Assembly: GCA_014843695.1 (NCBI GenBank)
Contig: CM026401.1
Span: forward strand, 29,120,062-29,184,061
From: Archivesica marissinica
Lineage: Eukaryota > Mollusca > Bivalvia > Venerida > Vesicomyidae
Length of the DNA stretch: 64,000 nt
Reading direction: 5' to 3'
Part shown: one piece after another, positions 1 to 11,100 of the stretch
Layout of the letters: the number at the start of each line of letters is the position of its first letter
Position numbering within the stretch: position 1 is the first letter of the stretch
Notes under the pieces: model-generated
The model's input: the letters and a program-made list of their open reading frames with translations, nothing else
Told to the model about the DNA's origin: nothing
Database searches by the model: none
Translations under genes and position numbers: made by a program

Positions 1-2187
1 ACAGAGTGTGTATACGTGTGACATAGTGTACATACGTGTGACAGAGTATGCATACGTGTCACAGAGTGTACATACGTGCGACATAGTGTACATACGTGCG
101 ACATAGTGTACATACGTGTGACATAGTATGCATACGTGTCACAGAGTGTACATACGTGCGACATAGTGTACATACGTGCGACATAGTGTCCATACGTGCG
201 ACATAGTGTCAGAATGTGTGTACATGCGACAGTGTGTATAGGTGCGGCAGAGTGTGTATACGTGCGACAGAGTATGCATACGTGCGACAGAGTGTGCATA
301 CGTGCGACATAGTGTACACACGTGCGACAGAGTGTGCATACGTGCACCATAGTGTGCGACAGAGTATGCATACGTGCGACAGGGTGTGTATTCTTGCGAC
401 AGAGTGTGTATACGTGCGATATAGTGTACATACGTGCGATAGGGTGTACATACGTGCGACAGAGTGTGTATACGTGCGACAGAGTGTGCATACGTGTGGC
501 AGAGTGTACATACGTGCGACAGAGTGTACATACGTGCGACAGAGTGTGTATACGTGTGACATAGTGTACATACGTGCGACAGAGTGTGATACGTGTGACA
601 GACTGTACATACGTGTGACAGAGTGTACATACGTGCGGCAGAGTGTACATACGTGCCACATAGTGTGTATACGTGCGACAGAGTATGCATACGTGTGACA
701 GAGTGTACATACGTGCGACATAGTGTACATACGTGCGACATAGTGTACATATGTGCGACAGAGTGTGTATACGTGTGACATACTGTACATACGTGTGACA
801 GAGTATGTATACGTGTGACAGAGTGTACATACGTGCGACATAGTGTACATACGTGCGACATAGTATGCATACGTGTGACAGAGTGTGCATACGTACGACA
901 TAGTGTACATACGTGCGACAGAATGTGCATACGTGCGACAGAGTATACATACGTGCGACATAGTATGTATACGTGTGACAGAGTATGCATACGTGTGACA
1001 GAGTGTGCATACGTACGACAGGGTGTGCATACGTGCGGCAGAGTGTACATACGTGCGGCAGAGTGTATATACGTGTGACAAAGTGTGTGTATACGTGCGG
1101 CAGAGTGTGTATACGTGCGACAGAGTGTGTATACGTGCGGCAGAGTGTACATACGTGCGGCAGAGTGTGTATCCGTACGACAGAGTGTACATACGTGCCG
1201 CAGAGTGTGTATACGTGCGACAGAGTGTGCATACGTGCGACATAGTGTGCACACGTGCGACAGAATATGCATACGTGCGACAGAGTGAGCGACAGAGTGT
1301 GCATACGTGCGACAGGGTGTGTATACTTGCGACAGAGTGTGCATACGTGCGATAGAGTGTGCATACGTGCGACATAGTGTGCATACGTGCGGCAGAGTGT
1401 ACATATGTGCGGCAGAGTGTGTATGCGTGCGACAGAGTGTGTATACGTACGACAGAGTGTACATACGTGCGACAGAGTGTACATACGTACGGCAGAGTGT
1501 GAATACGTGCGACAGAGTGTGTATACGTGCGACAGAGTGTACATACGTGCGACAGAGTGTACATACGTACGGCAGAGTGTGCATACATGTGACAGACTGT
1601 ACATACGTGCGACATAGTGTGTATGCGTGCGACAGAGTGTGCATACATGCGACATACTGTACATACGTGCGGCATAGTGTACTTACATGCGACAGAGTGT
1701 ACATACGTGCGACAGAGTGTACATACGTGCGGTAGAGTGTGCATGCATGCGACATACTGTACATACGTGCGACAGAGTGTACATACGTGCGACAATTTGT
1801 GCATACATGTGACAGACTGTACATACGTGCGACATAGTGTGCATACATGCGACATACTATTCATACGTGCGACAGAGTGTGCATACATGTGACAGACTGT
1901 ACATACGTGCGACATAGTGTGCATACATGCGACATACTGTACATACGTGCGACAGAGTGTGCATACATGCGACATACTGTACATACGTGCGACAGAGTGT
2001 ACATACGTGCGGCAGAGTGTGCATACATGTGACAGACTGTACATACGTGCGACATAGTGTGTATGCGTGCGACAGAGTGTGCATACGTGCGACAGAGTAT
2101 GCATACGTGCGATAGAGTATGCATACATGCGACAGAGTATGCATGCGTGCGACAGAGTGTGCATACATGCGACAGAGTGTGCATATA
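1..2187. repeat. 20-bp satellite array, left copy (about 109 units)
   Basis: Tandem units of 20 bp follow the consensus ACAGAGTGTACATACGTGCG. Common variants are ACATAG for ACAGAG, GTGCAT or GTGTAT for GTACAT, CGGCAG for CGACAG, and GTGTGACA. Occasional units are 19 or 22 bp. The array enters from the window edge and decays into CATATATGAATAAATT at about 2187. Long stop-free frames on both strands (repeats of CRTYVHSVARM or RQSVHTCD type) exist only because the units lack stops in several frames. They change frame wherever unit length changes, and I do not consider them genes. Confidence 0.97.
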
Positions 2188-2270
2188 TGAATAAATTAAT
2201 TTAACTGTAAAAAGAATATAATATGGAGAAGATGATGACTCACACAGCATATTAAGCACAGACAATTTAG

Positions 2271-2376
2271 GGATGAGAGAGTGAGAGAGAGTGAGAGAGA
2301 GACATTATTTAGTTCGTAAACAGGTAAGGGGAGAGAGAATAAGAGAGACGGGCGCAGAGAGGAGGGAGAGTGTGAT
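2271..2376. repeat. GA-rich purine microsatellite
   Basis: Two purine-rich stretches, GAGAGAGTGAGAGAGAGTG at about 2274-2304 and a looser GGGGAGAGAGAATAAGAGAG run at 2328-2375. The right-hand copy of the duplication is 2 bp longer here, an ordinary slippage or sequencing difference. Confidence 0.85.
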
Positions 2377-2384
2377 ATTTTAGA

Positions 2385-2631
2385 TAAACAGTGTTTTCCA
2401 AAAATCATTGTCAAAAGGTGTAATTATTCCTGAGTATAGAAAGGGAGATAATTATAGAGGTATTACATTGATTAGCTGCTTTGCTGAAATGTTCGTGCTT
2501 ATTTTAAACGAAAGATTAAAGAAATTATTATGATAGTTGTTTTGACTCCATTTATAGAAATGGACTGTGGTCGAAAGTTATAAAAAGTGGACTTACTGGA
2601 AGGATATTTAATATAATTGTTTTTTATATTT
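2385..2631 (+). mobile_element. LINE reverse-transcriptase remnant (internally deleted)
   Basis: Two adjacent reading frames match conserved parts of a non-LTR retrotransposon reverse transcriptase. The frame ending at the stop at 2532-2534 reads GVIIPEYRKGDNYRGITLIS followed by CFAEMFVLILNERLKKLL. This is the KKGD..NYRGITLLS..K....LN.RL segment at the start of the RT domain. A different frame from about 2542 reads FDSIYRNGLWSKVIKSG and then LTGRIFNII, the segment beginning at the FD of catalytic motif A, and stops at 2632-2634. In family members about 60-70 residues separate these blocks; here they are missing and the frame has shifted. It is a dead fragment ending about 30 bp before a SINE. 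The clade (RTE-, L1- or Jockey-like) cannot be fixed by eye. Confidence 0.75.
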
Positions 2632-2660
2632 AAGCTTATTTAACGTTGCTATCGGTTGCA

Positions 2661-2943
2661 GACGGATCTGTAGTCCAGTGGTAACACGCTGGACTGGTAA
2701 TCCAGGGATCACAGGTTCGATCCCCCTTATGACCCTAATAAAATTAACAGTCTTTCAGATGGGACGTTAAACCGAGGTTTCGTGTCGGTGCTATACACCG
2801 TGCACATAAAAGAACCAGAGGAGACTCTGGAATGGGTCTATGTCTGTATCATTGCACTATGCTCCACAATCTAAAACGACTAATCTCTTCAGGAGGCGTC
2901 GCTCATATGGGCAACCGGTAGCGACGATAAATAAACGTAAACC
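2661..2943 (+). mobile_element. SINE family 1, full-length copy
   Basis: tRNA-derived SINE of about 280 bp. Pol III box A is TAGTCCAGTGG (2671-2681) and box B is GGTTCGATCCC (2714-2724). Between them a CTGGA/TCCAG stem encloses the 7-base loop CTGGTAA, which would place GGT (Thr) at the anticodon position. The body contains CAGATGGGACGTTAAACCGA and GAACCAGAGGAGACTCTGGA, and the tail ends ATAAATAAACGTAAA. A 9-bp target duplication, ATCGGTTGC, flanks it at 2651-2659 and 2951-2959, which shows retrotransposition. A 96-codon frame over its 3' half is incidental. Confidence 0.92.
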
Positions 2944-3312
2944 ACACACCATCGGTTGCCCATTTGAGAGACGGGTAGTTTACTTAACAACAGCTTTCAT
3001 AGACAAGCTCCAGCGGTTAACCAGTACTTGTTGCACCAACCTCCTTAAGAATCTGAAACGTTATCATATAAAGAGACATGGTCGAACCCGTGAGAATCAG
3101 ACAGTATATGCTATAGTAGTACACAAATAAGCGACCGTAACCAGTCCTTTATTGGACGTATATACGTGTGGTGTTCGTTTATTGCAAGGGGAGATAATGT
3201 CACCTTTACTGTGTACCTTGTTCATAAACGATGTAGAGTTATATGTGTAACAGGATCAAACTGCATGCACTAGACTAGTTATCAATTGATATGTTACTGT
3301 TTGTATTATGCA

Positions 3313-3535
3313 CGTTCGATACCCCGTCTGGCCCTAATAGTATTAACACATTCAGATGGACTTTAAACCGAGGTCTCGTGGCGGTGCTTTTCATCGTGCA
3401 CGTAAACGAACCAGAGGAGACTCTGGAATGGGTCTCTGTCTGTATCATTGTTCTATCCTCCACACTCTAAAATGACTAATCTCTTCAGGAGGCGTCGCTC
3501 TTATGCGCAACCGGTAACGACGATAAATAAACGTT
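3313..3535 (+). mobile_element. SINE family 1, 5'-truncated copy
   Basis: Begins within box B (CGTTCGATACCCCGTCTGG) and lacks box A, so it has no intact internal promoter. The body and the ATAAATAAACGTT tail match the full-length copy, with changes such as GGACTTTAAACC for GGACGTTAAACC. I found no convincing target duplication. Confidence 0.9.
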
Positions 3536-3726
3536 GACACAAACATACATATACATAGGCAACCTGGATTAGATGTTGGCCTTGCCAGTCACAACTTGTG
3601 CGTGAAATACACTTGATCATGTCATGTAAGACCAACACAGGAATACATATGGTTCTCTACAGCAGTGATTGTATCCAGTTTATCTGTTCTATGTGCAAAT
3701 GGCGTTATGAAGGATGAAGGGAAGTA

Positions 3727-3906
3727 AGTTATTTCATACGGCGACTCTCCAAATAGCATCGGTGGAGGAAGACCCGGTGCCTTTTACAGCAGTATTGCAT
3801 GCACAGTGATAGAACCACCGACCTACCACAAGCCAACTGGATAGCTTCCTCGTGGGATTCGAGCTTGCAGTGATTTGAAGTCAAGTACCTTAGTCACTCG
3901 ATCCCC
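3727..3906 (-). mobile_element. SINE family 2 (tRNA-Leu-like head)
   Basis: Read on the minus strand, the head has GACTAAGGTACTTGACTTCA followed by AATCACTGCAAGCTCGAATCCCA. This resembles a tRNA-Leu(CAA) with anticodon-loop sequence TTCAAAT and a degenerate box B. It continues with CTATCCAGTTGGCTTGTGG, TAGGTCGGTGGTTCTA, CACCGGGTCTTCCTCCACCG and GTCGCCGTATGA. The same core occurs on the plus strand at 18908-19165. I recall this architecture from bivalve genomes, possibly V-type SINEs, but cannot confirm the name here. Confidence 0.75.
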
Positions 3907-5005
3907 ATTTATCAATGTTGTATACTATAGCAATCATTGATTGTTTTGCATGGTGACAAAGTTAAAACGTATGCGCTCCTAGTGGTTAATCTTTGCAAAG
4001 ATATGGATATAGTGGATTGTAAAGTTTTCTATTCATGTCGGGAAAAGTAAATACATCGGAATCTAACTCTGGAACTAAGAAAATTAGAAAACCCAAACTG
4101 CCAGCTAATTCGCCTTTGTTATCGGATTACACGAGCAGCACGGGAAAACAAAATGAACATCGTGTGAGCGATAACAAGGTCAGTCAACGAACATGATAGT
4201 TTAGTCTTAGCGTACCTCCACACAAAAAACAAACACGTGTGCGGTGAGCGAGACTCGCGCTAGTGAAATCGACTTGCGGTCTGGGGCTTATTTACAGGCA
4301 TGTTTAACATAAACACAATCTATTAAAGTAACATTACATCGCATTTTTCACGTAAAAATGCATTGCTACTACAAATTCTTCCAAATACATTCGAACACTG
4401 ACATTGAATCAATAAACAGTCTTTTTGTGGATTGAAAGTATGATTTCATATAACTGTCATCCATTCTCCTGAATTGACGTTTGTTTGTCATCGGAGTCAA
4501 TACTAAACGCGAGATAATGTCGTTTAGAGATAATTTAACTAAGAATAGTCTACAAATAAATAGGCACACATATGAGATATAGCGGTAAATCTGTACCATA
4601 AACCGTGTGTTATTCAGGATACACTATAGGTGTATTACGCCTGGATGTTTACATTATTTCGTTATGTCAACAAACCGCATATACGAGGTTTGTTTATTAG
4701 TTGAAATACTGAACATTTGAGGCAAATATTTGAGAAAAAAATTATACCATATAATAGGAAAATACATTCTGTACATTCACTGATATAGTGTAGCTTTAAA
4801 TATAAATATAATGTATATAAATGGTGTGTACGTATCTAATCAATACTGTGAATTGTCTGCCCATTTTGGATTCCTTATTGCCAAATTAATTTTGGACTAG
4901 GCCAGTGTAAAAACCAGCGGTAAAATTCATAAGTTTGTCTAAAAAAAACTCTGGAAAACTGTACCCCGTAACCAAAAGCATTCTATATACAATTTTCTAT
5001 CTTAT
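3907..5005. other. Non-repetitive AT-rich stretch with one short open frame
   Basis: No tandem repeat, SINE or recognisable LINE motif is visible. It holds the 53-residue frame at 4035-4196 described separately. A minus-strand frame at 4369-4599 has no recognisable motif and I do not support it as a gene. Confidence 0.5.
4035..4196 (+). CDS. Short basic, Ser/Lys-rich open frame, possible ORF1 N-terminus
   Basis: An ATG opens a 53-residue frame starting MSGKVNTSESNSGTKKIRKP and continuing KLPANSPLLSDY, ended by TGA. The composition is hydrophilic, with a basic KKIRKPK patch, no signal peptide and no membrane segment. It looks more protein-like than neighbouring frames. Similar Lys/Ser/Pro-rich starts occur in LINE ORF1 proteins and in first exons of nuclear proteins, but I recognise no specific family. 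The identical frame lies in the second duplication copy at 56337-56498, which adds no independent evidence because the copies are nearly identical. It could be chance. Confidence 0.25.
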   Translation: MSGKVNTSESNSGTKKIRKPKLPANSPLLSDYTSSTGKQNEHRVSDNKVSQRT

Positions 5006-6028
5006 GTAACGTATGTAGCTTCCATCTTCCCTCCACATATATAATAACTGTGTAATGTATGTAGCTTCCATCTTCCCCTCCACATATATAATAACTGTGT
5101 AATGTATGTAGCTTCCATCTTCCCTCCACATATATAATAACTGTGTAATGTATGTAGCTTCCATCTTCCCCTCCACATATATAATAACTGTGCAATGTAT
5201 ATAGCTTACATCTTCCCTCCACATATATAATAACTGTGTAATGTATGTAGCTTCCATCTTCCCCTCCACATATATAATAACTGTGTAATGTATGTAGCTT
5301 CCATCTTCCCTCCACATATATAATAACTGTGTAATGTATGTAGCTTCCATCTTCCCCTCCACATATATAATAACTGTGTAATGTATATAGCTTCCATCTT
5401 CCCCTCCACATATATAATAACTGTGTAATGTATATAGCTTCCATCTTCCCCTCCACATATATAATAAATGTGTAATGTATATAGCTTCCAGCTTCCACTC
5501 CACATATATAATAACTGTGTAATGTATGTAGCTTCCATCTTCCCCTCCACATATATAATAACTGTGTAATGTATATAGCTTACATCTTCCCTCCACATAT
5601 ATAATAACTGTGTAATGTATATAGCTTCCAGCTTCCACTCCACATATATAATAACTGTGTAATGTATATAGCTTCCACTCCACATATATAATAACTGTGT
5701 AATGTATATAGCTTCCATCTTCCCCTCCACATATATAATAACTGTGTAATGTATATAGCTTCCATCTTCCCCTCCACATATATAATAACTGTGTAATGTA
5801 TATAGCTTCCATCTTCCCCTCCACATATATAATAACTGTGTAATGTATATAGCTTCCATCTTCCCCTCCACATATATAATAACTGTGTAATGTATATAGC
5901 TTCCACCTTCCACTCCACATATATAATAACTGTGTAATGTATATAGCTTCCACCTTCCACTCCACATATATAATAACTGTGTAATGTATATAGCTTCCAC
6001 CTTCCACTCCACATATATAATAACTGTG
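5006..6028. repeat. 47-bp minisatellite, left copy (about 22 units)
   Basis: Units of 47 bp (46 bp when CTTCCCCTCC is CTTCCCTCC) contain TAATGTATATAGCTTCCATC, CCCTCCACATATATAATAAC and TGTG. One unit, near 5680, is shortened to GCTTCCACTCCACAT. The 47/46-bp mix keeps several minus-strand frames open across the array (ICGGEDGSYIHYTVIIYVEG-type repeats); these are artefacts. The second copy has the same total length but a different pattern of unit variants between about 5340 and 5640. Confidence 0.96.
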
Positions 6029-6147
6029 AATTTACATCATTCTATCCAATAAAACACAACATTAATTTCGCCGAAAAACACACTGAACATACACAAATGG
6101 CTGTAATTGTCGGTCGATGTCCACCTTACGATGTTTCGCCTAGAAGT

Positions 6148-6370
6148 GATCCCCCGTCTGACCCTAATAAAATTAACAGTCTTTCAGATGGGACGTTAAA
6201 CCGAGGTCTCGTGTCAGTGCTTTACACCGTGCACGTAAAAGAACCAGAGGAGACTCTGAAATGGGTCTCTGTCTGTAGCATGCACTATCCTCCAAAATCT
6301 AAAATGACTAATCTCTTCAGAAGGCATCGCTCATATGGGCAACCGGTAGCGACGATAAATAAACGTAAAA
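6148..6370 (+). mobile_element. SINE family 1, 5'-truncated copy with target duplication
   Basis: Starts at the end of box B (GATCCCCCGTCTGACC), so the tRNA head is absent. It runs through the conserved body to ATAAATAAACGTAAAA. CTAGAAGTGATC occurs at 6140-6151 and again at 6377-6388. This 12-bp duplication shows the element inserted already truncated at its 5' end, as expected when reverse transcription stops early. A 103-codon frame spanning the insert is incidental. Confidence 0.92.
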
Positions 6371-6388
6371 CACACACTAGAAGTGATC

Positions 6389-7619
6389 ACCCTATGTTTT
6401 CCCGCTAAGAAAATCACGTGCCTTCACGCATGAATGGCACGCCGATATATTGCTCCGCGAACACTAGTGTGCTTATGGCAACGTTAGACGTACATTCTGA
6501 ACTATACTGCGTAACGTACAGAACTTCAAATTCGTATAAATAAAGAACACATCTACCATTGTTAGATCTGCAAGAAGCCACGGCTACGGCTGTTGAAGTG
6601 TGCTCCCCTGTAAATAACACTAACTTCTGGACATATACACAACTTTTAATACTTTTACTAATTAATCGAAAACAGTGAGTGTACAGGATATGTTGTGTTA
6701 ATATCCTGCTATACAGGACATATAGTGTTGATAGCTGGTGGGTGCTTTTCAGTCACCTGGAATACAGAAGGTATTCTACAGGGAGGTATTTTGTAAAAGC
6801 TGTCATCAGTCAAATAGCAGACAATGATACAAAATAGCACACATATGTAAACGTGTATAGCATTGTATTGGGTCATGTTAGAATGGAAATACTATTTGTC
6901 TTGTTGTTGTTTATCGATCACTGTTTGGAGTTCTGATGCGTAGGAATTAAGGACACAGGTATAGTTAAACAACAAATCGGACAATGGCTTATACTTAACC
7001 GCCTTTCGATATACAGCCCTATATGACTAGGCCCACCAACCCACTATCAGTTTAGCGGCGGACATAGTACACCAGCACCCCCGTGGGCTTACGGAACTGC
7101 TGGATGAAGTAAAACAAATACAACAAAAACTACAAACAATTCATAGAGATAATAGAACATTATTGATTCCTTGTCTTCAACTTTGTTCAACTTTAACTTT
7201 ATTCAACAACTTAGGTTCATACACATAATGAACTGCAAACGCATCCTATACTATAGCACATATTACATAATATCAGCATACTATCAATAACGACTCAGAA
7301 TATGGTTATAAAATATAATCATTTCCAGGAAACTGCACTACCAATTTGACATGTTTACTTGTCTTGCTAGTATACAATGACTATCCTGATCACAATATAC
7401 TTCTATAAATTACGTTTTAGAAAACAGGTAGCTGTTAATGTTTGAAACGAAGAGAATTTTGTTTTCCAACATTGCTATGGCACATGCACCTTGGGTTTAG
7501 TAAGAAATATAATACAATTCATTTCAGTATGTCAAAGTTTTGCAAATAGGAATCGTATCACCTAAATGAAGTTTTGAGAACATTCTACATTACATATATA
7601 TAGTAGGTGTAACTATGTA
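6389..7619. other. Non-repetitive stretch, no recognisable gene
   Basis: AT-rich unique sequence without tandem repeats. It contains a stop-to-stop frame at 7031-7228 with coiled-coil character, listed separately, and a 68-codon minus-strand frame at 6414-6620 without recognisable motifs. Confidence 0.45.
7031..7228 (+). pseudogene. Coiled-coil-like open frame without a start codon
   Basis: Between stops at 7028 and 7226 the plus strand reads 65 residues with no initiating Met near the start. The centre, LTELLDEVKQIQQKLQTIH followed by RDNRTLL, has heptad-spaced Leu/Val/Ile like a short coiled coil. The tail (LIPCLQLCSTLTLFNNLGSY) does not. Coiled coils are usual in LINE ORF1 proteins, and broken LINEs abound here, so an ORF1 remnant is plausible, but it could be a chance frame. 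It recurs at 59333-59530 in the second copy. Confidence 0.25.
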
Positions 7620-7633
7620 AGAAGTAACAGACA

Positions 7634-7904
7634 GACGGATCTGTAGTCCAGTGGTAACACGCTGGACTGGTAATCCAGGGATCGCAGGTTCGATCACCCG
7701 TCTGACCCTAATATAGTTAACAGTCGTTCAGATGGGACGTTAAACCGAGGTCTCGTGTCGGTGCTATTCACCGTGCACGTAAAAGAACCAGAGGAGACTC
7801 TGGAATGGATCTCTGTCTGTATCATTCAAAATCTAAAATGACTAATCTCTTCAGGAGGCGTCGCTCATATGGGCAACCGGTAGCGACGATAAATAAATGT
7901 AAAA
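7634..7904 (+). mobile_element. SINE family 1, full-length copy with target duplication
   Basis: Head GACGGATCTG, box A TAGTCCAGTGG at 7644-7654, box B GGTTCGATCAC at 7687-7697 (one change from consensus). The body is slightly shortened after GTATCATT, and the tail is ATAAATAAATGTAAAA. AGAAGTAACA flanks it at 7620-7629 and 7911-7920, a 10-bp target duplication. Confidence 0.93.
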
Positions 7905-8190
7905 CTCGTGAGAAGTAACATTGTTCAATATTAATTTTTCTGAAAAAACTAATTTTTAATATTTCTATTATTTCCAATGTTATATTATACTATTATGCTC
8001 TGAATAGTGTCAAATGTTTTATACCGAATAAAATGTTCATATTCATTGAATAAACATATATGTATAAATAGTTCTACATTTATAAGTAAATATATGCCTC
8101 CATAACTAATGTTTTCGAAACGATAGGATTTTACGACATGGCAGACAATTCAGGCTAGGTGGATGATGTTCCTTGTTTAATATTCCAAAC

Positions 8191-11100
8191 TGTCACAATG
8201 GGAGGAACAGGGTGTCACAGTGGGAGAAATAGGGTGTTACAGTGGGAGGAATAGGGTGTCACAGCGGGAGGAATAGGGTGTTACAGCGGGAGGAATAGGG
8301 TGATGCAGTGGGAGGAATAGGGTGTTACAGTGGGAGGAATAGGGTGTTACAGTGGGAGCAATAAGGTGTTAAAGTGGGAGGAATAGGGTGTTACAGTGGG
8401 AGGAATAGGGTGTTACAGTGGGAGGAATAAGGTGTTACAGTGGGAGGAATAGGGTGTTACAGTGGGAGGAATAGGGTGTTACAGTGGGATGAATAAGGTG
8501 TTACAGTGGGAGGAAAAAGGTGTTACAGTGGGAGGAAAAAGGTGTTATAGTGGGAGGAATAAGGTGTTACAGTGGGAGGAATAAGGTGTTACAGTGGGAG
8601 GAATAGGGTGTTACAGTGGGGGGAACAGGATGTTACAATGGGAGGAATAAGGTGTCACAGTGGGAGGAATAAGATGTCACAGTGGGAGGAATAGGGTGTC
8701 ACAGTAGGAGGAATAGGGTGTCACAGCGGGAGGAATAAGGTGTTACAGTGGGAAGAATAAGGTGTTACAGTGGGAGGAATAGGGTGTCACAGCGGGAGGA
8801 ATAAGGTGTTACAGTGGGAGGAATAAGGTGTTACAGTGGGAGGAATAGGGTGCCACAGCGGGAGGAATAGGGTGTTACAGCGGGAGGAATAGGGTATTAC
8901 AGTGGGAGGAATAAGATGTTACAGTGGGAGGAATAAGGTGTTACAGTGGGAGGAATAAGGTGTTAAAGTGGGAGGAATAAGGTGTTACAGTGGGATGAAT
9001 AAGGTGTTACAGCGGGAGGAATAACGTGTCACAGCGGGAGGAATAGGGTGTTACAGTGGGAGGAATAAGGTGTCACAGTGGGAGGAATAAGGAGTCACAG
9101 TAGAGGAATAGGGTATTACAATGGGAGGAATATGGTGTCACAGCAGGAGGAATAGGGTGTTACAGTGGGAGGAATAGGGTGTCACTGCAGGAGGAATAGG
9201 GTCTCACAGAAGGAGGAATAGGGTGTTACAATGGGAGGAATAGGGTGTTACAGTGGGAGGAATAGGATGTTACAGTGGGTGGAATAGGGTGTCACAGCGG
9301 GAGGAATAGGGTGTTACAGCGGGAGGAATAGGGTGATGCAGTGGGATGAATAGGGTGTTACAGTGGGAGGAATAGGGTGTTACAGTGGGAGCAATAAGGT
9401 GTTACAGTGGGAGGAATAGGGTGTTACAGTGGGAGGAATACGGTGTCAACGTGGGAGGAATAGGGTGTTACAACGGGGGGAATATGGTGTCACAGCGGGA
9501 TGAATAGGGTGTTACAGTGGGAGGAATAAGATGTTACAGTGGGAGGAATAGGGTGTCACAGTAGGAGGAATAGTGTGTCACAGCGGGAGGAATAATGTGT
9601 TACAGTGGGAAGAATAAGGTGTTACAGTGGGAGGAATAGGGTGTCACAGCGGGAGGAATAAGGTGTTACAGTGGGAGGAATAAGGTGTTACAGTGGGAGG
9701 AATAAGGTGTTACAGTGGGAGGAATAAGGTGTTACAGTGGGATGAATAAGGTGTTACAGCGGGAGGAATAACGTGTCACAGCGGGAGGAATAGGGTGTTA
9801 CAGTGGGAGGAATAAGGTGTCACATTGGGAGGAATAAGGTGTCACATTAGGAGGAATAGGGTATTACAATGGGAGGAATATGGTGTCACAGCAGGATGAA
9901 TAGGGTGTTACAGTGGGAGGAATAGGGTGTCACAGCAGGAGGAATAGGGTCTCACAGAAGGAGAAATAGGGTGTTACAATGGGAGGAATAGGGTGTTACA
10001 GTGGGAGGAATAGGGTGTTACAGTGGGTGGAATAGGGTGTCACAGCGGGAGGAATAGGGTGTCACAGCGGGAGGAATAGGGTGTCACAGCGGGAGGAATA
10101 GGGTGTTACAGTGTGAGGAATAAGGTGTCAACGTGGGAGGAATAGGGTGTTACAACGGGGGGAATATGGTGTTACAGCGGGATGAATAGGGTGTTACAGT
10201 GGGAGGAATAAGATGTTACAGTGGGAGGAATAGGGTGTCACAGTAGTAGGAATAGTGTGTCACAGCGGGAGGAATAATGTGTTACAATGGGAAGAATAAG
10301 GTGTTACAGTGGGAGGAATAGGGTGTCACAGCGGGAGGAATAAGGTGTTACAGTGGGAGGAATAAGGTGTTACTGTGGGAGGAATAGGGTGTCACAGCGG
10401 GAGGAATAGGGTGTTACAGCGGGAGGAATAGGGTATTACAGTGGGAGGAATAAGGTGTTACAGCGGGAGAAATAAGGTGTTACAATGGGAGGAATAAGGT
10501 GTTACAGCAGGATGAATAAGGTGTTACAGCGGGAGGAATATGGTGTAACAGCGGGAGGAATAAGGTGTCACAGTGGGAGGAATAGGGTATTACAATGGGA
10601 GGGATAGGGTGTTACAGTGGGAGGAATAAGGTGTTACAGCAGAAGGAATAAGGTGTTACAGCGGGAGGAATAGGGTGTTACAGTGGGAGTATTAGGTTGT
10701 TACAATGAGAGGAATAGGGTGTCACAGCAGGAGGAATAGGGTGTTACAGTGGGAGGAATAGGGTGTTACAGTGGGTGGAATAGGGTGTCACAGCGGGAAG
10801 AATAGGGTGTCACAGCGGGAGGAACATAGTGTTACAATGGGAGGAATAGGGTGTCACATTGGGAGGAATAGGATGCCATAGCGGGAGGAATATGGTGTTA
10901 CAATGGGAGGAATAAGGTGTCACAGCGGGAGGAATAGGGTGTCACAGCGGGAGGAAAGGGTGTTACAGTGTGATGAATAAGGTGTCAACGTGGGAGGAAT
11001 AGGGTGTTACAGCGGGGGGGGATATGGTGTCACAGCGGGATGAATAGGGTGTTACAGTGGGAGGAATAGGTGTTACAGCGGGAGGAATAGGGTGTCACAG

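Noticed and set aside
2661..2735. Functional tRNA gene
   Set aside because: Boxes A and B are present, but acceptor and T stems do not pair well, the same sequence recurs with a common SINE body, and a target duplication encloses the whole unit.
2840..3130. 96-codon frame
   Set aside because: Starts inside the 3' half of a SINE and runs into its flank. The right copy truncates it with one substitution (T to G at 55411 gives TAG).
4983..6014. Minus-strand frames repeating IYVEG and GSYIHYT
   Set aside because: Frames of the 47/46-bp minisatellite; three overlapping phases are open together.
6097..6408. 103-codon frame
   Set aside because: Mostly a SINE read through, together with its duplicated flanks.
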